Source: Streptomyces sp. C10-9-1 (GTDB lineage: Bacteria; Actinomycetota; Actinomycetes; Streptomycetales; Streptomycetaceae). Taken from it: a DNA stretch of 64,000 nucleotides. How positions within the stretch are numbered: position 1 is the stretch's first letter; each line of letters opens with the position of its first letter. Of the stretch, positions 51,779 to 60,117 are shown piece after piece. The notes under the pieces were generated by a model, which saw only the letters and a list, made by a program, of their open reading frames with translations, did no database searches and was not told where the DNA came from. Made by a program: the position numbers and the translations under genes. The stretch lies in the NCBI RefSeq assembly GCF_024497955.1, contig NZ_JANHKP010000014.1:1-64000 (forward strand). Direction: 5' to 3'.

Positions 51779-52273
51779 GAACCTGATGGTAGTCCGCGTG
51801 GCGCGGCGACCGTGGCGTGATCACGGAGGGAGGCGCCGAGGCGTGGTTCCGTCCGCGATCGAGGGGTGCAATCCTGTCGGAGACCTTTGTTTCTACGGGG
51901 CCGGTTCCATGATCACCTGTGATTGATGTCTCAAGTCCTTCCAAATGCCGCACTGTCATGTCGTATCGTGTCGATTCGACTGACGTAACATCCTGGGGCC
52001 TTTGGTGATGTCGTGCCGAAGGTCCCTCTTGTCGTGCGCGGCCGGCCTTCCCGGCCGCACGGCGCAGAGCAGTCGACGAGCTATGGGCCGGGCTCCGTCC
52101 GCCGACGGCGGGCGGGGTGTGGATCCCGGCGCGGTCCCCCCTCGCCGCCCCCGCACGGGGCGGCGGGCCCCTCGGCGTGGGGCGGGGCGGACCCGTGCCG
52201 GTACCGGCCACCCCCACCGGGCGTCGGCCCGCCCACAAGGCGGCGCGTCCCGAACTGACGAGGATTGACCACC
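51779..52273. other. Divergent regulatory region between response regulator and peptide transporter
   Basis: About 495 bp without a gene. It holds the leaderless -10 box of the regulator (51786-51791) and two palindromes sharing the half-site GTGAT/ATCAC (51816-51825 and 51912-51923). The rest looks like a long transporter leader. It is AT-richer around 51880-52000, where the transporter promoter probably lies, although I could not fix its boxes. Confidence 0.5.
51816..51923. promoter_or_regulatory. Pair of GTGAT/ATCAC palindromes
   Basis: CGTGATCACG at 51816-51825 and ATCAC-CT-GTGAT at 51912-51923. Both are perfect palindromes in the region between the response regulator and the transporter; they may be operator sites. 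Confidence 0.35.
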
Positions 52274-53779
52274 ATGGCGTCCAGCCTGACGAAGGACTCG
52301 GCCAGCACTCCTGGCGGCGAGAAGACCTTCTTCGGCCACCCACGCGGAATGGCCACGCTCTTCATGACGGAGATGTGGGAGCGCTTCTCCTGGTACGGGA
52401 TGCGCGGCATCCTCGTCCTGTACCTGGTCGCGGGTGTGCTCGACGGCCCCATGGAGGGCCGGGAGGCGCTGGCCGCGGCCATCTACGGCGTCTACAACGC
52501 GGTCGTCTACATGGCGGCCATGCCGGGCGGCTGGATCGCCGACCGGCTCTGGGGCGCGCGCAAGGCGGTGCTCGTCGGCGGCATCGTCATCGCACTGGGC
52601 CACTACACCCTGGCGATCCCCTCCGACATCGCGTTCTTCCTCGGCCTGGTCCTCATCGCCCTCGGCACGGGCCTGCTGAAGCCGAACATCTCGGCCATGG
52701 TCGGCGGGCTCTACGAGGGCCAGTCCAGCGCCCGGCGGGACGCCGGCTTCTCGCTCTTCTACATGGCGATCAACATCGGCGCCGTGGTGGCGCCGCTGGC
52801 GGTCGGCCTGGTCGGCGAGAAGGTCAACTGGCACCTCGGCTTCTCCATCGCCGGCATCGGCATGACGCTCGCCGTCGTCCAGTACGTCCTGGGCGCCAAG
52901 CACCTGGGCGACGTCGGCAAGGAGCCGGGCACACCGGCCAGCCCCGAGGAGAAGCGCGCCGCGCTCCGCAAGGCCCTGCTGTGGTCCGGTGTCGCGGTGG
53001 CGGCGCTGCTGGCCGACATCGCGCTCGGCACCTACGACATAGAGCACGTCGTCAACGTGCTCGCCGTGCTCGGCGTGGTCGTGCCGGTGCTCTACTTCGT
53101 CGCGATGTTCCGCAACCCGGAGCTCCGGGGCGGGGACCGCTCGAAGATCAAGGCGTTCGTGTGGTTCTTCGTCACGGCCGTGCTGTTCTGGATGATCTAC
53201 GACCAGTCCGGCTCGCTGCTGACGCTCTTCGCCGACGGCAAGACCGACCGCGTCATCGGCGGCTGGGAGTTCCCGACCTCCTGGTACCAGTCGGTGAACC
53301 CGGCCATGGTCATCATCCTGGCCCCGCTCTTCGCCGCACTGTGGGTGAAGCTGGCCCAGCGCAACCGCGAGCCCAGCACGGTGATGAAGTTCGCGCTGGC
53401 GATGCTCCTGATCGGCGGTTCCTTCGCCATCATGGGCCTCGCGGGCGCCGCCGCCGCGAACAGCGACACCGGCAAGGTCACGGTCTTCTGGCTGCTGAGC
53501 GTCTACCTCGTCCAGACCGTCGGCGAGATGTGCCTCTCCCCCGTCGGCCTGTCCCTGTCGACCAAGCTGGCACCGAAGCAGCTGGTCGGCCAGATCATGG
53601 GTCTGTGGTTCCTGGCCACCGCCACGGGCAACGCGCTCAACGGGTGGACCACCAAGCTCAACGCCCCCCTGGGCGACGCCCTCTACTACTCGCTGTGGGC
53701 CGTCGTCGCGGTGGTCGCGGGGCTGGCGTTCATGACGGCCGGCCGTAAGATCCGGGCCCTGATGGGCGACGTGCGCTGA
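52274..53779 (+). CDS. Proton-dependent oligopeptide transporter (POT/PTR2 family)
   Basis: 501 aa, about 12-14 membrane helices. Couples di/tripeptide uptake to proton entry. The family motif ExxERFxxYG is present as TEMWERFSWYGMRGILVLYL near residue 35, and GTGLLKPNISAMVGGLY around 135 matches the second POT signature; FYMAINIGAV follows. GAGGA precedes ATG 52274; TTG 52265 is an unlikely alternative. It is next to the two-component system and the sigma-factor locus, with no evident link. It is followed by a 31-bp terminator. Confidence 0.93.
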   Translation: MASSLTKDSASTPGGEKTFFGHPRGMATLFMTEMWERFSWYGMRGILVLYLVAGVLDGPMEGREALAAAIYGVYNAVVYMAAMPGGWIADRLWGARKAVLVGGIVIALGHYTLAIPSDIAFFLGLVLIALGTGLLKPNISAMVGGLYEGQSSARRDAGFSLFYMAINIGAVVAPLAVGLVGEKVNWHLGFSIAGIGMTLAVVQYVLGAKHLGDVGKEPGTPASPEEKRAALRKALLWSGVAVAALLADIALGTYDIEHVVNVLAVLGVVVPVLYFVAMFRNPELRGGDRSKIKAFVWFFVTAVLFWMIYDQSGSLLTLFADGKTDRVIGGWEFPTSWYQSVNPAMVIILAPLFAALWVKLAQRNREPSTVMKFALAMLLIGGSFAIMGLAGAAAANSDTGKVTVFWLLSVYLVQTVGEMCLSPVGLSLSTKLAPKQLVGQIMGLWFLATATGNALNGWTTKLNAPLGDALYYSLWAVVAVVAGLAFMTAGRKIRALMGDVR

Positions 53780-53799
53780 GGCTGCGCCGGGCCCGCCCG

Positions 53800-53865
53800 G
53801 CGCACCCCGTGCGGAACGGCCCGGCACCCCTCGGGGGGTGCCGGGCCGTTCCGCACGGGGTGCGC
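53800..53865. terminator. 31-bp perfect terminator hairpin
   Basis: Arms 53800-53830 and 53835-53865 are exact reverse complements around a TCGG tetraloop. It lies between the convergent transporter and anti-sigma genes, and is one of the longest perfect stems in the window. Confidence 0.85.
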
Positions 53866-53925
53866 GGGGCAGGTACGGCGCGGACCGCGGGAACGGGCGC
53901 CGCGGTGGAGCCGGAAGGGCAACCT

Positions 53926-54429
53926 TCAGGCGGGCGCGGCCAGTTCGGCCCAGACCGTCTTGCCGGCGGAGCCCGGGGTCCTCGTCACGCCCCAGTCCAG
54001 GCACAGGCGCTGCACGATGAACATGCCGTGGCCGCCGGGCCGTCCGGCCCGATGGGGCCTGCGGGGGGCGGGCTGCCCGGCCCCCTGGTCGACGACCTCC
54101 AGCCGCAGCACCTTGCCGTCGCAGCCGATGCGCAGCTCCTCCGGCCCCTCGGCGTGCAGGCAGGCGTTGGTGACGAGCTCCGAGACCACCAGGAGGACGT
54201 CCTCGGCGGCCGCTCTGCGGTCCGCGGAACCGGCGGGCAGCCAGCCCCAGTCGTGGAGGGCCTGGCGGGTGAAGTCACGGGCGAGCGGGACGATTCCGCT
54301 GGCATGGCGAAGGGTGAGGCGGCGCAACGCGCCGCCGGCCGCCGCCGGTGCGGGAACGGCGGGTGCCGCGCCCGTGCCTCTCGGCTCGGGGCCGAGTTCG
54401 CCCGGCTGCTGCTGCCGGGTGGTGCTCAT
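53926..54429 (-). CDS. Anti-sigma-factor-type ATP-binding protein (serine kinase fold)
   Basis: 167 aa. GHKL/HATPase domain without a phospho-acceptor His: LVVSELVTNACLHA (N-box), RLEVVDQGAGQPAPR (G1) and GGHGMFIVQRLCLDWGV (G2). This is the SpoIIAB/RsbW class, which sequesters a SigB/SigF-type sigma factor and phosphorylates its STAS antagonist. A Pro/Ala-rich ~35-residue N-terminus is extra. GAGGTGA precedes the ATG. It lies downstream of the STAS gene, separated by 183 bp, and both are divergent from the sigma gene. Partner assignment to that sigma factor is inferred from proximity. Confidence 0.9.
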   Translation of the reverse strand: MSTTRQQQPGELGPEPRGTGAAPAVPAPAAAGGALRRLTLRHASGIVPLARDFTRQALHDWGWLPAGSADRRAAAEDVLLVVSELVTNACLHAEGPEELRIGCDGKVLRLEVVDQGAGQPAPRRPHRAGRPGGHGMFIVQRLCLDWGVTRTPGSAGKTVWAELAAPA

Positions 54430-54612
54430 CAGCGCTTCACCTCACCGATTCACCAGTTCGCCAATGTCGTCGTACGGTCCGTACCGGACAGCCGTACGTT
54501 CCGCGGAGCATCCGCGGGGTATTCGTGGGGGTTCTCCTGCCCGACCGAATCGGGACGACACCCGCGAGGTTCGCGTTGCCCACGTGACACGTGCAACACC
54601 GCGCCCGCGGAC

Positions 54613-54981
54613 TCAGTCGACCAGGGCCGATTCGAGGGTGTCGTGGACGGTGAAGACGGCGTCGGCCCCGGTGATCTCGAAGACCCTCGCCACCACGGGC
54701 CGCATGCCCGCCAGATGGACCCCTCCACCGCCCGCCTCCGCCTTCAGACGCGCCCCCAGCAGGACGTTGAGCCCCGTGGAGTCGCAGAAGTCGAGCTGGG
54801 AGCAGTCGACCACCAGCCGCACCCGGCCCCGGTCGATCGCCTCGTCCAAGGGCGCGCGCAGCAGTTCGGCGGTGTGGTGATCCAACTCACCCGCCGGTTT
54901 CACAATCTCGCTGCGGCCCTCGGTCCGAACCTCGACCTGAAGCCGGCCCCGGTTCACGCTGCCGACCGTCTCGCGGTCCAT
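54613..54981 (-). CDS. STAS-domain anti-sigma factor antagonist
   Basis: 122 aa. SpoIIAA/RsbV-type STAS domain: IVKPAGELDHHTAELLRAPLDEA, VDCSQLDFCDSTGLNVLLGA (the Ser of DSTG is the expected phosphorylation site), and HLAGMRPVVARVFEITG. In its unphosphorylated state it should bind the anti-sigma kinase and release the sigma factor. I chose ATG 54981 (GAGGG 7 nt upstream) over ATG 55035, which has no ribosome binding site. It is divergent from the sigma factor gene. Confidence 0.92.
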   Translation of the reverse strand: MDRETVGSVNRGRLQVEVRTEGRSEIVKPAGELDHHTAELLRAPLDEAIDRGRVRLVVDCSQLDFCDSTGLNVLLGARLKAEAGGGGVHLAGMRPVVARVFEITGADAVFTVHDTLESALVD

Positions 54982-55275
54982 GCCCGTCCCTCTTCGCCGT
55001 GTCGTCGCTGCCTCGTCCACTGTTCCGTCCTGCATGCCGCGCCCCCCGCCGGGCGGTGGGCAGACACCCGCCGAACCCTACGCCCTCACCCCGTCGACGG
55101 GTAGTCGAAGTGACCCACCTTACCGGCAAATCGGGCATTCACCACTTGCGATCGGCCACTCGGAACCGATAGGGCTAGAGGGACACACCCGACACGGCCG
55201 GCCTCGGAGGCGCCGCTCACCGCAATGGACATGCACGGCATCGGCAGCCATATGCCGAGAACGATGGAGGAGACC

Positions 55276-56196
55276 ATGTCACCCCGGCTCGACGAGACGA
55301 CCGCCGAGACCGCGACGTCGGCGACCCAGGACACCACCGCCGCCCCACCCCGCCACTCCGGCGCGACCGCTTCGGAGGAGGGACCCGGCGGGCTGCCGGA
55401 GCTGCCCGAGATCCCTCCCGCGGACGAGCTGAGCACGCTGGACTCCCGCGCGCTGTCGCGGACGCTCTTCGACCGCCTCGCGTCCCTCGAAGAGGGCACC
55501 CACGAGTTCGCCTACGTACGCAACACCCTGATCGAACTCAACCTGGCCCTGGTGAAGTTCGCCGCCTCGCGGTTCCGCAGCCGCAGCGAGCCGATGGAGG
55601 ACATCGTCCAGGTCGGCACGATCGGCCTGATCAAGGCGATCGACCGCTTCGAGCTGAGCCGCGGCGTCGAGTTCCCCACCTTCGCGATGCCGACCATCAT
55701 CGGCGAGATCAAGCGCTTCTTCCGGGACACCTCCTGGTCGGTGCGGGTGCCGCGCCGTCTCCAGGAGCTGCGTCTGGACCTGGCGAAGGCGGGCGACGAG
55801 CTCGCGCAGCGGCTGGACCGCGCGCCCACCGTCGACGAGCTCTCGGACCACCTGGGCATCGGGCGCGACGAGGTCGTCGAGGGCATGGCCGCCAGCAACG
55901 CCTACACGGCGAGTTCGCTCGACGCCCAGCCGGAGGACGACGACAGCGAGAACGCGCTGGCGGACCGCCTCGGCTACGAGGACAACGGCATCGAGGGCAT
56001 CGAGTACGTGGAGTCGCTCAAGCCCATGATCGCCAGCCTGGCGCCGCGCGACCGGCGCATCCTGTCCATGCGCTTCGTCTCCGACATGACGCAGTCCGAG
56101 ATCGGCGAGGAGCTGGGCATCTCCCAGATGCACGTCTCCCGGCTGCTCTCCAGAACGCTGGTCACCCTGCGCAAGGGGCTGACCGCCGAGAGCTGA
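55276..56196 (+). CDS. sigI: SigB/SigF/SigI-type alternative sigma factor
   Basis: 306 aa. Group 3 sigma factor of the stress/sporulation type. Region 2 holds RNTLIELNLALVKFAASRF and the core-binding/-10 segment EDIVQVGTIGLIKAIDRFELSRGVEFPTFAMPTIIGEIKRFFRDTSW (quoted as EDIVQVGTIGLIKAIDRFEL). Region 3 and the region 4 helix-turn-helix DMTQSEIGEELGISQMHVSRL follow. An acidic ~70-residue N-terminus precedes. ATG 55276 has GGAGGAG 3-5 nt upstream; ATGs at 55225, 55255 and 55267 are in frame but poorly served. The context (STAS and kinase genes divergent, then hut genes) matches SCO3068 (sigI) as I remember it; that symbol is by synteny only. Confidence 0.88.
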   Translation: MSPRLDETTAETATSATQDTTAAPPRHSGATASEEGPGGLPELPEIPPADELSTLDSRALSRTLFDRLASLEEGTHEFAYVRNTLIELNLALVKFAASRFRSRSEPMEDIVQVGTIGLIKAIDRFELSRGVEFPTFAMPTIIGEIKRFFRDTSWSVRVPRRLQELRLDLAKAGDELAQRLDRAPTVDELSDHLGIGRDEVVEGMAASNAYTASSLDAQPEDDDSENALADRLGYEDNGIEGIEYVESLKPMIASLAPRDRRILSMRFVSDMTQSEIGEELGISQMHVSRLLSRTLVTLRKGLTAES

Positions 56197-56230
56197 GCCG
56201 CGCTCCCGGCGGGCCTTCGGGCCTGCCGCC

Positions 56231-56267
56231 CCGACAGGGCCCGTTCCCCCGGAACGGGCCCTGTCGG
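56231..56267. terminator. Bidirectional terminator
   Basis: Perfect 17-bp stem (56231-56247/56251-56267) with a CCC loop, between the sigma factor gene and hutI. Confidence 0.8.
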
Positions 56268-56345
56268 CGTTCCCCCGCGGCCGTGCCTGCCCGTGGTGCG
56301 CACCCCGCGCCGGGAGGGGCGGGCCGAGCGGGTCCGGGCGGCGGC

Positions 56346-57521
56346 TCAGACCAGGCGGCGGCCCGCCCGCCACACCTCCCGGGCCAGCGGGACGCCCGGC
56401 CGGTAGGCCAGGTGGACGTGGCTGGGGGCGTCGAGCAGCACCAGGTCGGCGCGGGTGCCGGGCGCCAGGCGGCCGACGTCGGTGCGGCGCAGGGCCGCCG
56501 CACCGCCCGCGGTGGCCGACCACAGGGCCTCGTCGGGGGTCATGCCCATGTCCCGGACGGCCAGGGCGATGCAGAAGGGCATGGACGAGGTGAAGGACGA
56601 GCCCGGGTTGCAGTCGGTGGAGAGGGCGACCGTGGCGCCCGCGTCCAGCAGGCGCCGGGCGTCGGGCCACCGGGCGCGGGTGGAGAACTCGGCACCCGGC
56701 AGCAGCGTGGCGACCGTGCTCCCGTTCGCCAGGGCGTCGACGTCCGCGTCGGTGAGGTGGGTGCAGTGGTCGGCCGAGGCCGCTCCCAGCTCCACGGCCA
56801 GCTGCACGCCGGGGCCGTAGGAGAGCTGGTTGGCGTGCACCCGCGGCACCAGGCCCCTGCCCACGCCCGCCGTGAGCACCGCCCGGGCCTGGTCCGCGTC
56901 GAAGGCGCCCTTCTCGCAGAAGACGTCCACCCAGCGGGCGTGCGGGGCGCAGGCGTCCAGCATGGGGCCGGTGACCAGGTCGACGTAGGCCGCCGGGTCG
57001 TCCGCGTGCTCGGGGGAGACCACATGGGCGCCGAGGAAGGTCACCTCGTCGGTGTGGCGGGCGGCGATGCGCAGGGCGCGGGCCTCGTCCTCGACCGTCA
57101 GCCCGTACCCGGACTTGGTCTCGAAGGTGGTCGTGCCCTGTCGCAGGGCCTCGCCCAGGTAGCGGGTGAGATTGGCCTCCAGCTCCTCGTCCGTGGCGGC
57201 GCGGGTGGCCGCCACCGTGGTGCGGATGCCGCCCGCGGAGTAGGGGCGGCCGGACATCCGGGCGTGGAAGTCGGCGGTCCGGTCGCCCGCGAAGACCAGA
57301 TGGGAGTGGGAGTCGACGAAACCGGGGATGCAGGCGGCCCCCCGGGCGTCGTGGACGGTGTCGGCGGCCGGGGCACCCGCCGCGGGCCCGGCCCAGGCGA
57401 CGGTCCCGTCGCCGTCGATGACGAGCGCGGCGTCCGTCACGACGCCGAGGGGGCTGAGGTCGCCCAGGGAGGGGTCGTTGGTGACGAGACTGCCGATGCC
57501 GGTGAGGAGCGTGGTGGTCAT
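56346..57521 (-). CDS. hutI: Imidazolonepropionase
   Basis: 391 aa. Third step of histidine degradation: opens the ring of imidazolone-5-propionate to N-formimino-L-glutamate. Metal-dependent amidohydrolase with the H-x-H pair in GFVDSHSHLVFAGDR (~residue 70), ETKSGYGL (~140), VDVFCEKGAF, VHANQLSYGPG (His, ~240), DHCTHL, and the late Asp in LSTDCNPGSS. Last gene of the hutU-M20-hutF-hutI operon, 56 bp after hutF. It converges with the sigma factor gene across a strong terminator. Confidence 0.96.
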   Translation of the reverse strand: MTTTLLTGIGSLVTNDPSLGDLSPLGVVTDAALVIDGDGTVAWAGPAAGAPAADTVHDARGAACIPGFVDSHSHLVFAGDRTADFHARMSGRPYSAGGIRTTVAATRAATDEELEANLTRYLGEALRQGTTTFETKSGYGLTVEDEARALRIAARHTDEVTFLGAHVVSPEHADDPAAYVDLVTGPMLDACAPHARWVDVFCEKGAFDADQARAVLTAGVGRGLVPRVHANQLSYGPGVQLAVELGAASADHCTHLTDADVDALANGSTVATLLPGAEFSTRARWPDARRLLDAGATVALSTDCNPGSSFTSSMPFCIALAVRDMGMTPDEALWSATAGGAAALRRTDVGRLAPGTRADLVLLDAPSHVHLAYRPGVPLAREVWRAGRRLV

Positions 57522-57577
57522 GGGTCCAATCCGGGGGCCGGGTGCGGGGCCGGGGGTCGGGGCCGGCGGGGGCGGGG

Positions 57578-58909
57578 TCAGCCGCGCAGGGCGGAGACGG
57601 CGGCGGACAGGGCGGCCGCCGGGTCGGGAACGCGGGTGTGCCCGTGGTCCCGGACGATCCGGGAGCCGCCCACCACGACGTCCCGCACGTCCGCGGCGCT
57701 CGCCGCGAAGACCGCGGTCTCGGCGGCGAGCAGGGGCTCCGGGCCGGCGGTGCGCACGGAGTCGAGGGCGACGGCGGCGAAGTCGGCCGGCGCGCCCGCC
57801 GCCAGGCGTCCCGCGCCCTCCCAGCCCAGGGCCCGGTGGCCGTCCTCGGCGGCCGCGCGCAGCAGGGCGGCGGCCGTCCAGTGGCCCCGGGTGCGGCTGC
57901 GCAGCCGCTCGTTGAGCTCCAGGGCGCGGGCCTCCTCGAAGGGGTCGACCACGGCGTGGCTGTCGCTGCCGAGCGAGAGCGGCGAGCCGGCCGCCTGGAG
58001 GGCGGGGGCGGGGCCGATGCCGTCGGCGAGGTCCCGCTCGGTGGTGGGGCACATGCAGGTGCCGGTGCCCGAGGCGCCGACGAGCGCGATGTCCTCGTCG
58101 GTCAGGTGGGTGTTGTGGACTCCGGTGGTACGCGGCCCGAGCACACCGTGGTCGGCGAGCAGCCGGGCCGGTGTGCAGCCGTGCGCGGCCAGGCACGCCT
58201 CGTTCTCCGCCGTCTGCTCGGAGAGGTGGACGTGCAGCGGCGCGCCGCGCTCGGCCGCCCAGGCGGCGACGGTCGCCAGCTGGCCGGCGGGAACGGCCCG
58301 CACGGAGTGGACGGCCGCCCCGACGCGGGCGTGCGGGGACTCCTTCAGCGCCGAGGCGCGCTCGGCCCAGGCCTCGGCCGTGCCGTCCGAGAAGCGCAGC
58401 TGGTGGGGGCCGGGGGGCTCGCCGAAACCCGCCGAGAGGTAGGCGGTGTCCAGCAGGGTGATCCGGATGCCGGCCTCGGCAGCCGCCGCGATCAGGGCCT
58501 CCCCCATGGCGTTGGGGTCCGCGTAGGGCGTCCCGCCGGGCGCGTGGTGGACGTAGTGGAACTCGCCGACGGCGGTGACGCCGGCGAGTGCCATCTCCGC
58601 GTAGACGGCGCGGGCGAGCGCGAAGTAGCTGTCCGGGGTGAGCCGGTCGGCCACCCGGTACATCACCTCGCGCCAGGTCCAGAAGGTGCCCGAGCCGGTC
58701 TGCACGGTGCCGCGCAGGGCCCGGTGGAAGGCGTGCGAATGGGCGTTGGCGAGCCCGGGGAGGGTGAGGCCCCTCAGCACCTCGGCGCCGGGCGGCGGCG
58801 CCGGGGTGCCGGTGCGCACGGCGGCGATGCGGTCGCCGGAGACCTCCAGCACGACGCCCGGCTCGACCCGGTCGCCGAGCCAGGCGTGCTCCAGCCAGTA
58901 GGCGGTCAT
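57578..58909 (-). CDS. hutF: Formimidoylglutamate deiminase
   Basis: 443 aa. Hydrolyses N-formimino-L-glutamate to N-formyl-L-glutamate and ammonia, the five-step branch of histidine degradation. Amidohydrolase motifs: NAHSHAFHRALRG (~residue 55), GEFHYVHH, PLHVHLSEQTAENE (~210), GVHNTHL and GSDSHAVVDPFEE (~320). ATG 58909 overlaps the stop of the upstream M20 gene by 4 bp (ATGA). The presence of HutF implies that a deformylase is needed next. Confidence 0.93.
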   Translation of the reverse strand: MTAYWLEHAWLGDRVEPGVVLEVSGDRIAAVRTGTPAPPPGAEVLRGLTLPGLANAHSHAFHRALRGTVQTGSGTFWTWREVMYRVADRLTPDSYFALARAVYAEMALAGVTAVGEFHYVHHAPGGTPYADPNAMGEALIAAAAEAGIRITLLDTAYLSAGFGEPPGPHQLRFSDGTAEAWAERASALKESPHARVGAAVHSVRAVPAGQLATVAAWAAERGAPLHVHLSEQTAENEACLAAHGCTPARLLADHGVLGPRTTGVHNTHLTDEDIALVGASGTGTCMCPTTERDLADGIGPAPALQAAGSPLSLGSDSHAVVDPFEEARALELNERLRSRTRGHWTAAALLRAAAEDGHRALGWEGAGRLAAGAPADFAAVALDSVRTAGPEPLLAAETAVFAASAADVRDVVVGGSRIVRDHGHTRVPDPAAALSAAVSALRG

Positions 58910-60117
58910 CCGCACGCGAGTCCCTCCAGTACGTCGGCGAGCGCGCGGACACCCGCGACGCAGTCGTCCTCGGCCGCGTACTCGGCCGGGGAGTGGGAGA
59001 CGCCGGTGGGGTTGCGCACGAACAGCATGGCGGTCGGCACCGAGGCCGAGAGGATGCCCGCGTCGTGTCCGGCGCCGGTGCCCAGGACCGGAACGGAGCC
59101 GCCGAGGATCCGGCCGATCTCGTCGCGCAGGGCGTGCTCGAACTCGACGACGGGGGTGAAGGACTCGCGCACCACCGCCACGTCCGTGCCGTCGCGCTCG
59201 GCGCGCTCCCTGGCGGCCCGCTCGACGGCGGCCAGCACGGTGTCGAGCGCGGCCTGGTCGGGGGCGCGGGAGTCGAGCCAGCCCCGCACCAGGGAGGGGA
59301 TGGCGTTGACCCCGTTGGGTTCGACGGCGACCTTGCCGAAGGTGGCCACCGCGCCCGCCAGTTCGGCCTCGCGACGGGCGGCGAGCACCGTCTCCGCGTA
59401 GGTCAGCATGGGGTCGCGGCGGTCGGCGAGCCGGGTGGTGCCCGCATGGTTGGCCTCCCCGCGGAAGTCGAACCGCCACCGCCCGTGCGGCCAGATCGCG
59501 GAGGCGACGCCGACGGCGTCGCCGGTGAGGTCCAGCGCCCGCCCCTGCTCGACGTGGAGTTCGACGAAGGCGCCGATGCCCGCCAGCCGCTCCGGGTCGG
59601 GCCCGATGGCCTCGGGGTCGTGGCCGGCCGCCTCCATGGCCTGCGGCAGGCTGACGCCGTCGGCGTCGCGCAGGGCGAAGGCGGCCTCCCGGGTCAGCTG
59701 CCCGGCGGCGAGCCGGGAGCCGACGCAGGCGAGCCCGAAGCGGGCGCCCTCCTCGTCGCCGAAGTTGGCGACGGCCAGCGGCCGGGTGAACCGCGCCCCC
59801 CTGCGGCGCAGTTCGTCGAGCGCGGCGAAGGAGGACACGACGCCGAGCGGGCCGTCGAAGGCCCCGCCGTCGGGTACCGAGTCCAGGTGGGAGCCGGTGA
59901 CCACCGCGTCACCGGCGGTCCGGTCGCCGAGCCAGGCCCACTGGTTGCCGTTGCGGTCGGTCTCGCAGTCGAGGCCGCGGGCCTCCGCCTGGGCCCTGAA
60001 CCAGGCGCGGCAGTCGGTGTCCGCGCCGGTCCAGGCGTAGCGGCGGTAGCCGCCGGAGTCCGGATGGCGGCCGACGGGGGCCAGGTCGGCCCACATGCGG
60101 TGGAACGAGTCGCTCAC
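58906..60117 (-). CDS. M20-family amidohydrolase (allantoate amidohydrolase-like), hut operon
   Basis: 403 aa from a GTG overlapping the hutU stop by 4 bp. Di-zinc peptidase/amidase of the allantoate amidohydrolase/N-carbamoylase subgroup: GSHLDSVPDGGAFDGPLGV (zinc ligands, ~residue 75), NFGDEEGARFG (catalytic Glu-Glu, ~120), ELHVEQGRAL (~190), FRGEANHAGTTRLADRRD (dimerisation/substrate) and GTGAGHDAG (~355). It is normally annotated as allantoate amidohydrolase, but it is locked between hutU and hutF by overlaps on both sides. That makes an N-formyl- or N-carbamoyl-glutamate-like substrate more plausible. No HutG homologue is in the window. Confidence 0.88.
   Translation of the reverse strand: MSDSFHRMWADLAPVGRHPDSGGYRRYAWTGADTDCRAWFRAQAEARGLDCETDRNGNQWAWLGDRTAGDAVVTGSHLDSVPDGGAFDGPLGVVSSFAALDELRRRGARFTRPLAVANFGDEEGARFGLACVGSRLAAGQLTREAAFALRDADGVSLPQAMEAAGHDPEAIGPDPERLAGIGAFVELHVEQGRALDLTGDAVGVASAIWPHGRWRFDFRGEANHAGTTRLADRRDPMLTYAETVLAARREAELAGAVATFGKVAVEPNGVNAIPSLVRGWLDSRAPDQAALDTVLAAVERAARERAERDGTDVAVVRESFTPVVEFEHALRDEIGRILGGSVPVLGTGAGHDAGILSASVPTAMLFVRNPTGVSHSPAEYAAEDDCVAGVRALADVLEGLACG

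Noticed and set aside
55036..55275. SigB-type autoregulatory promoter (GTTT-N14-16-GGGTA) upstream of the sigma factor gene
   Set aside because: GGGTA occurs near 55098, but no GTTT-like -35 box lies at the right distance.
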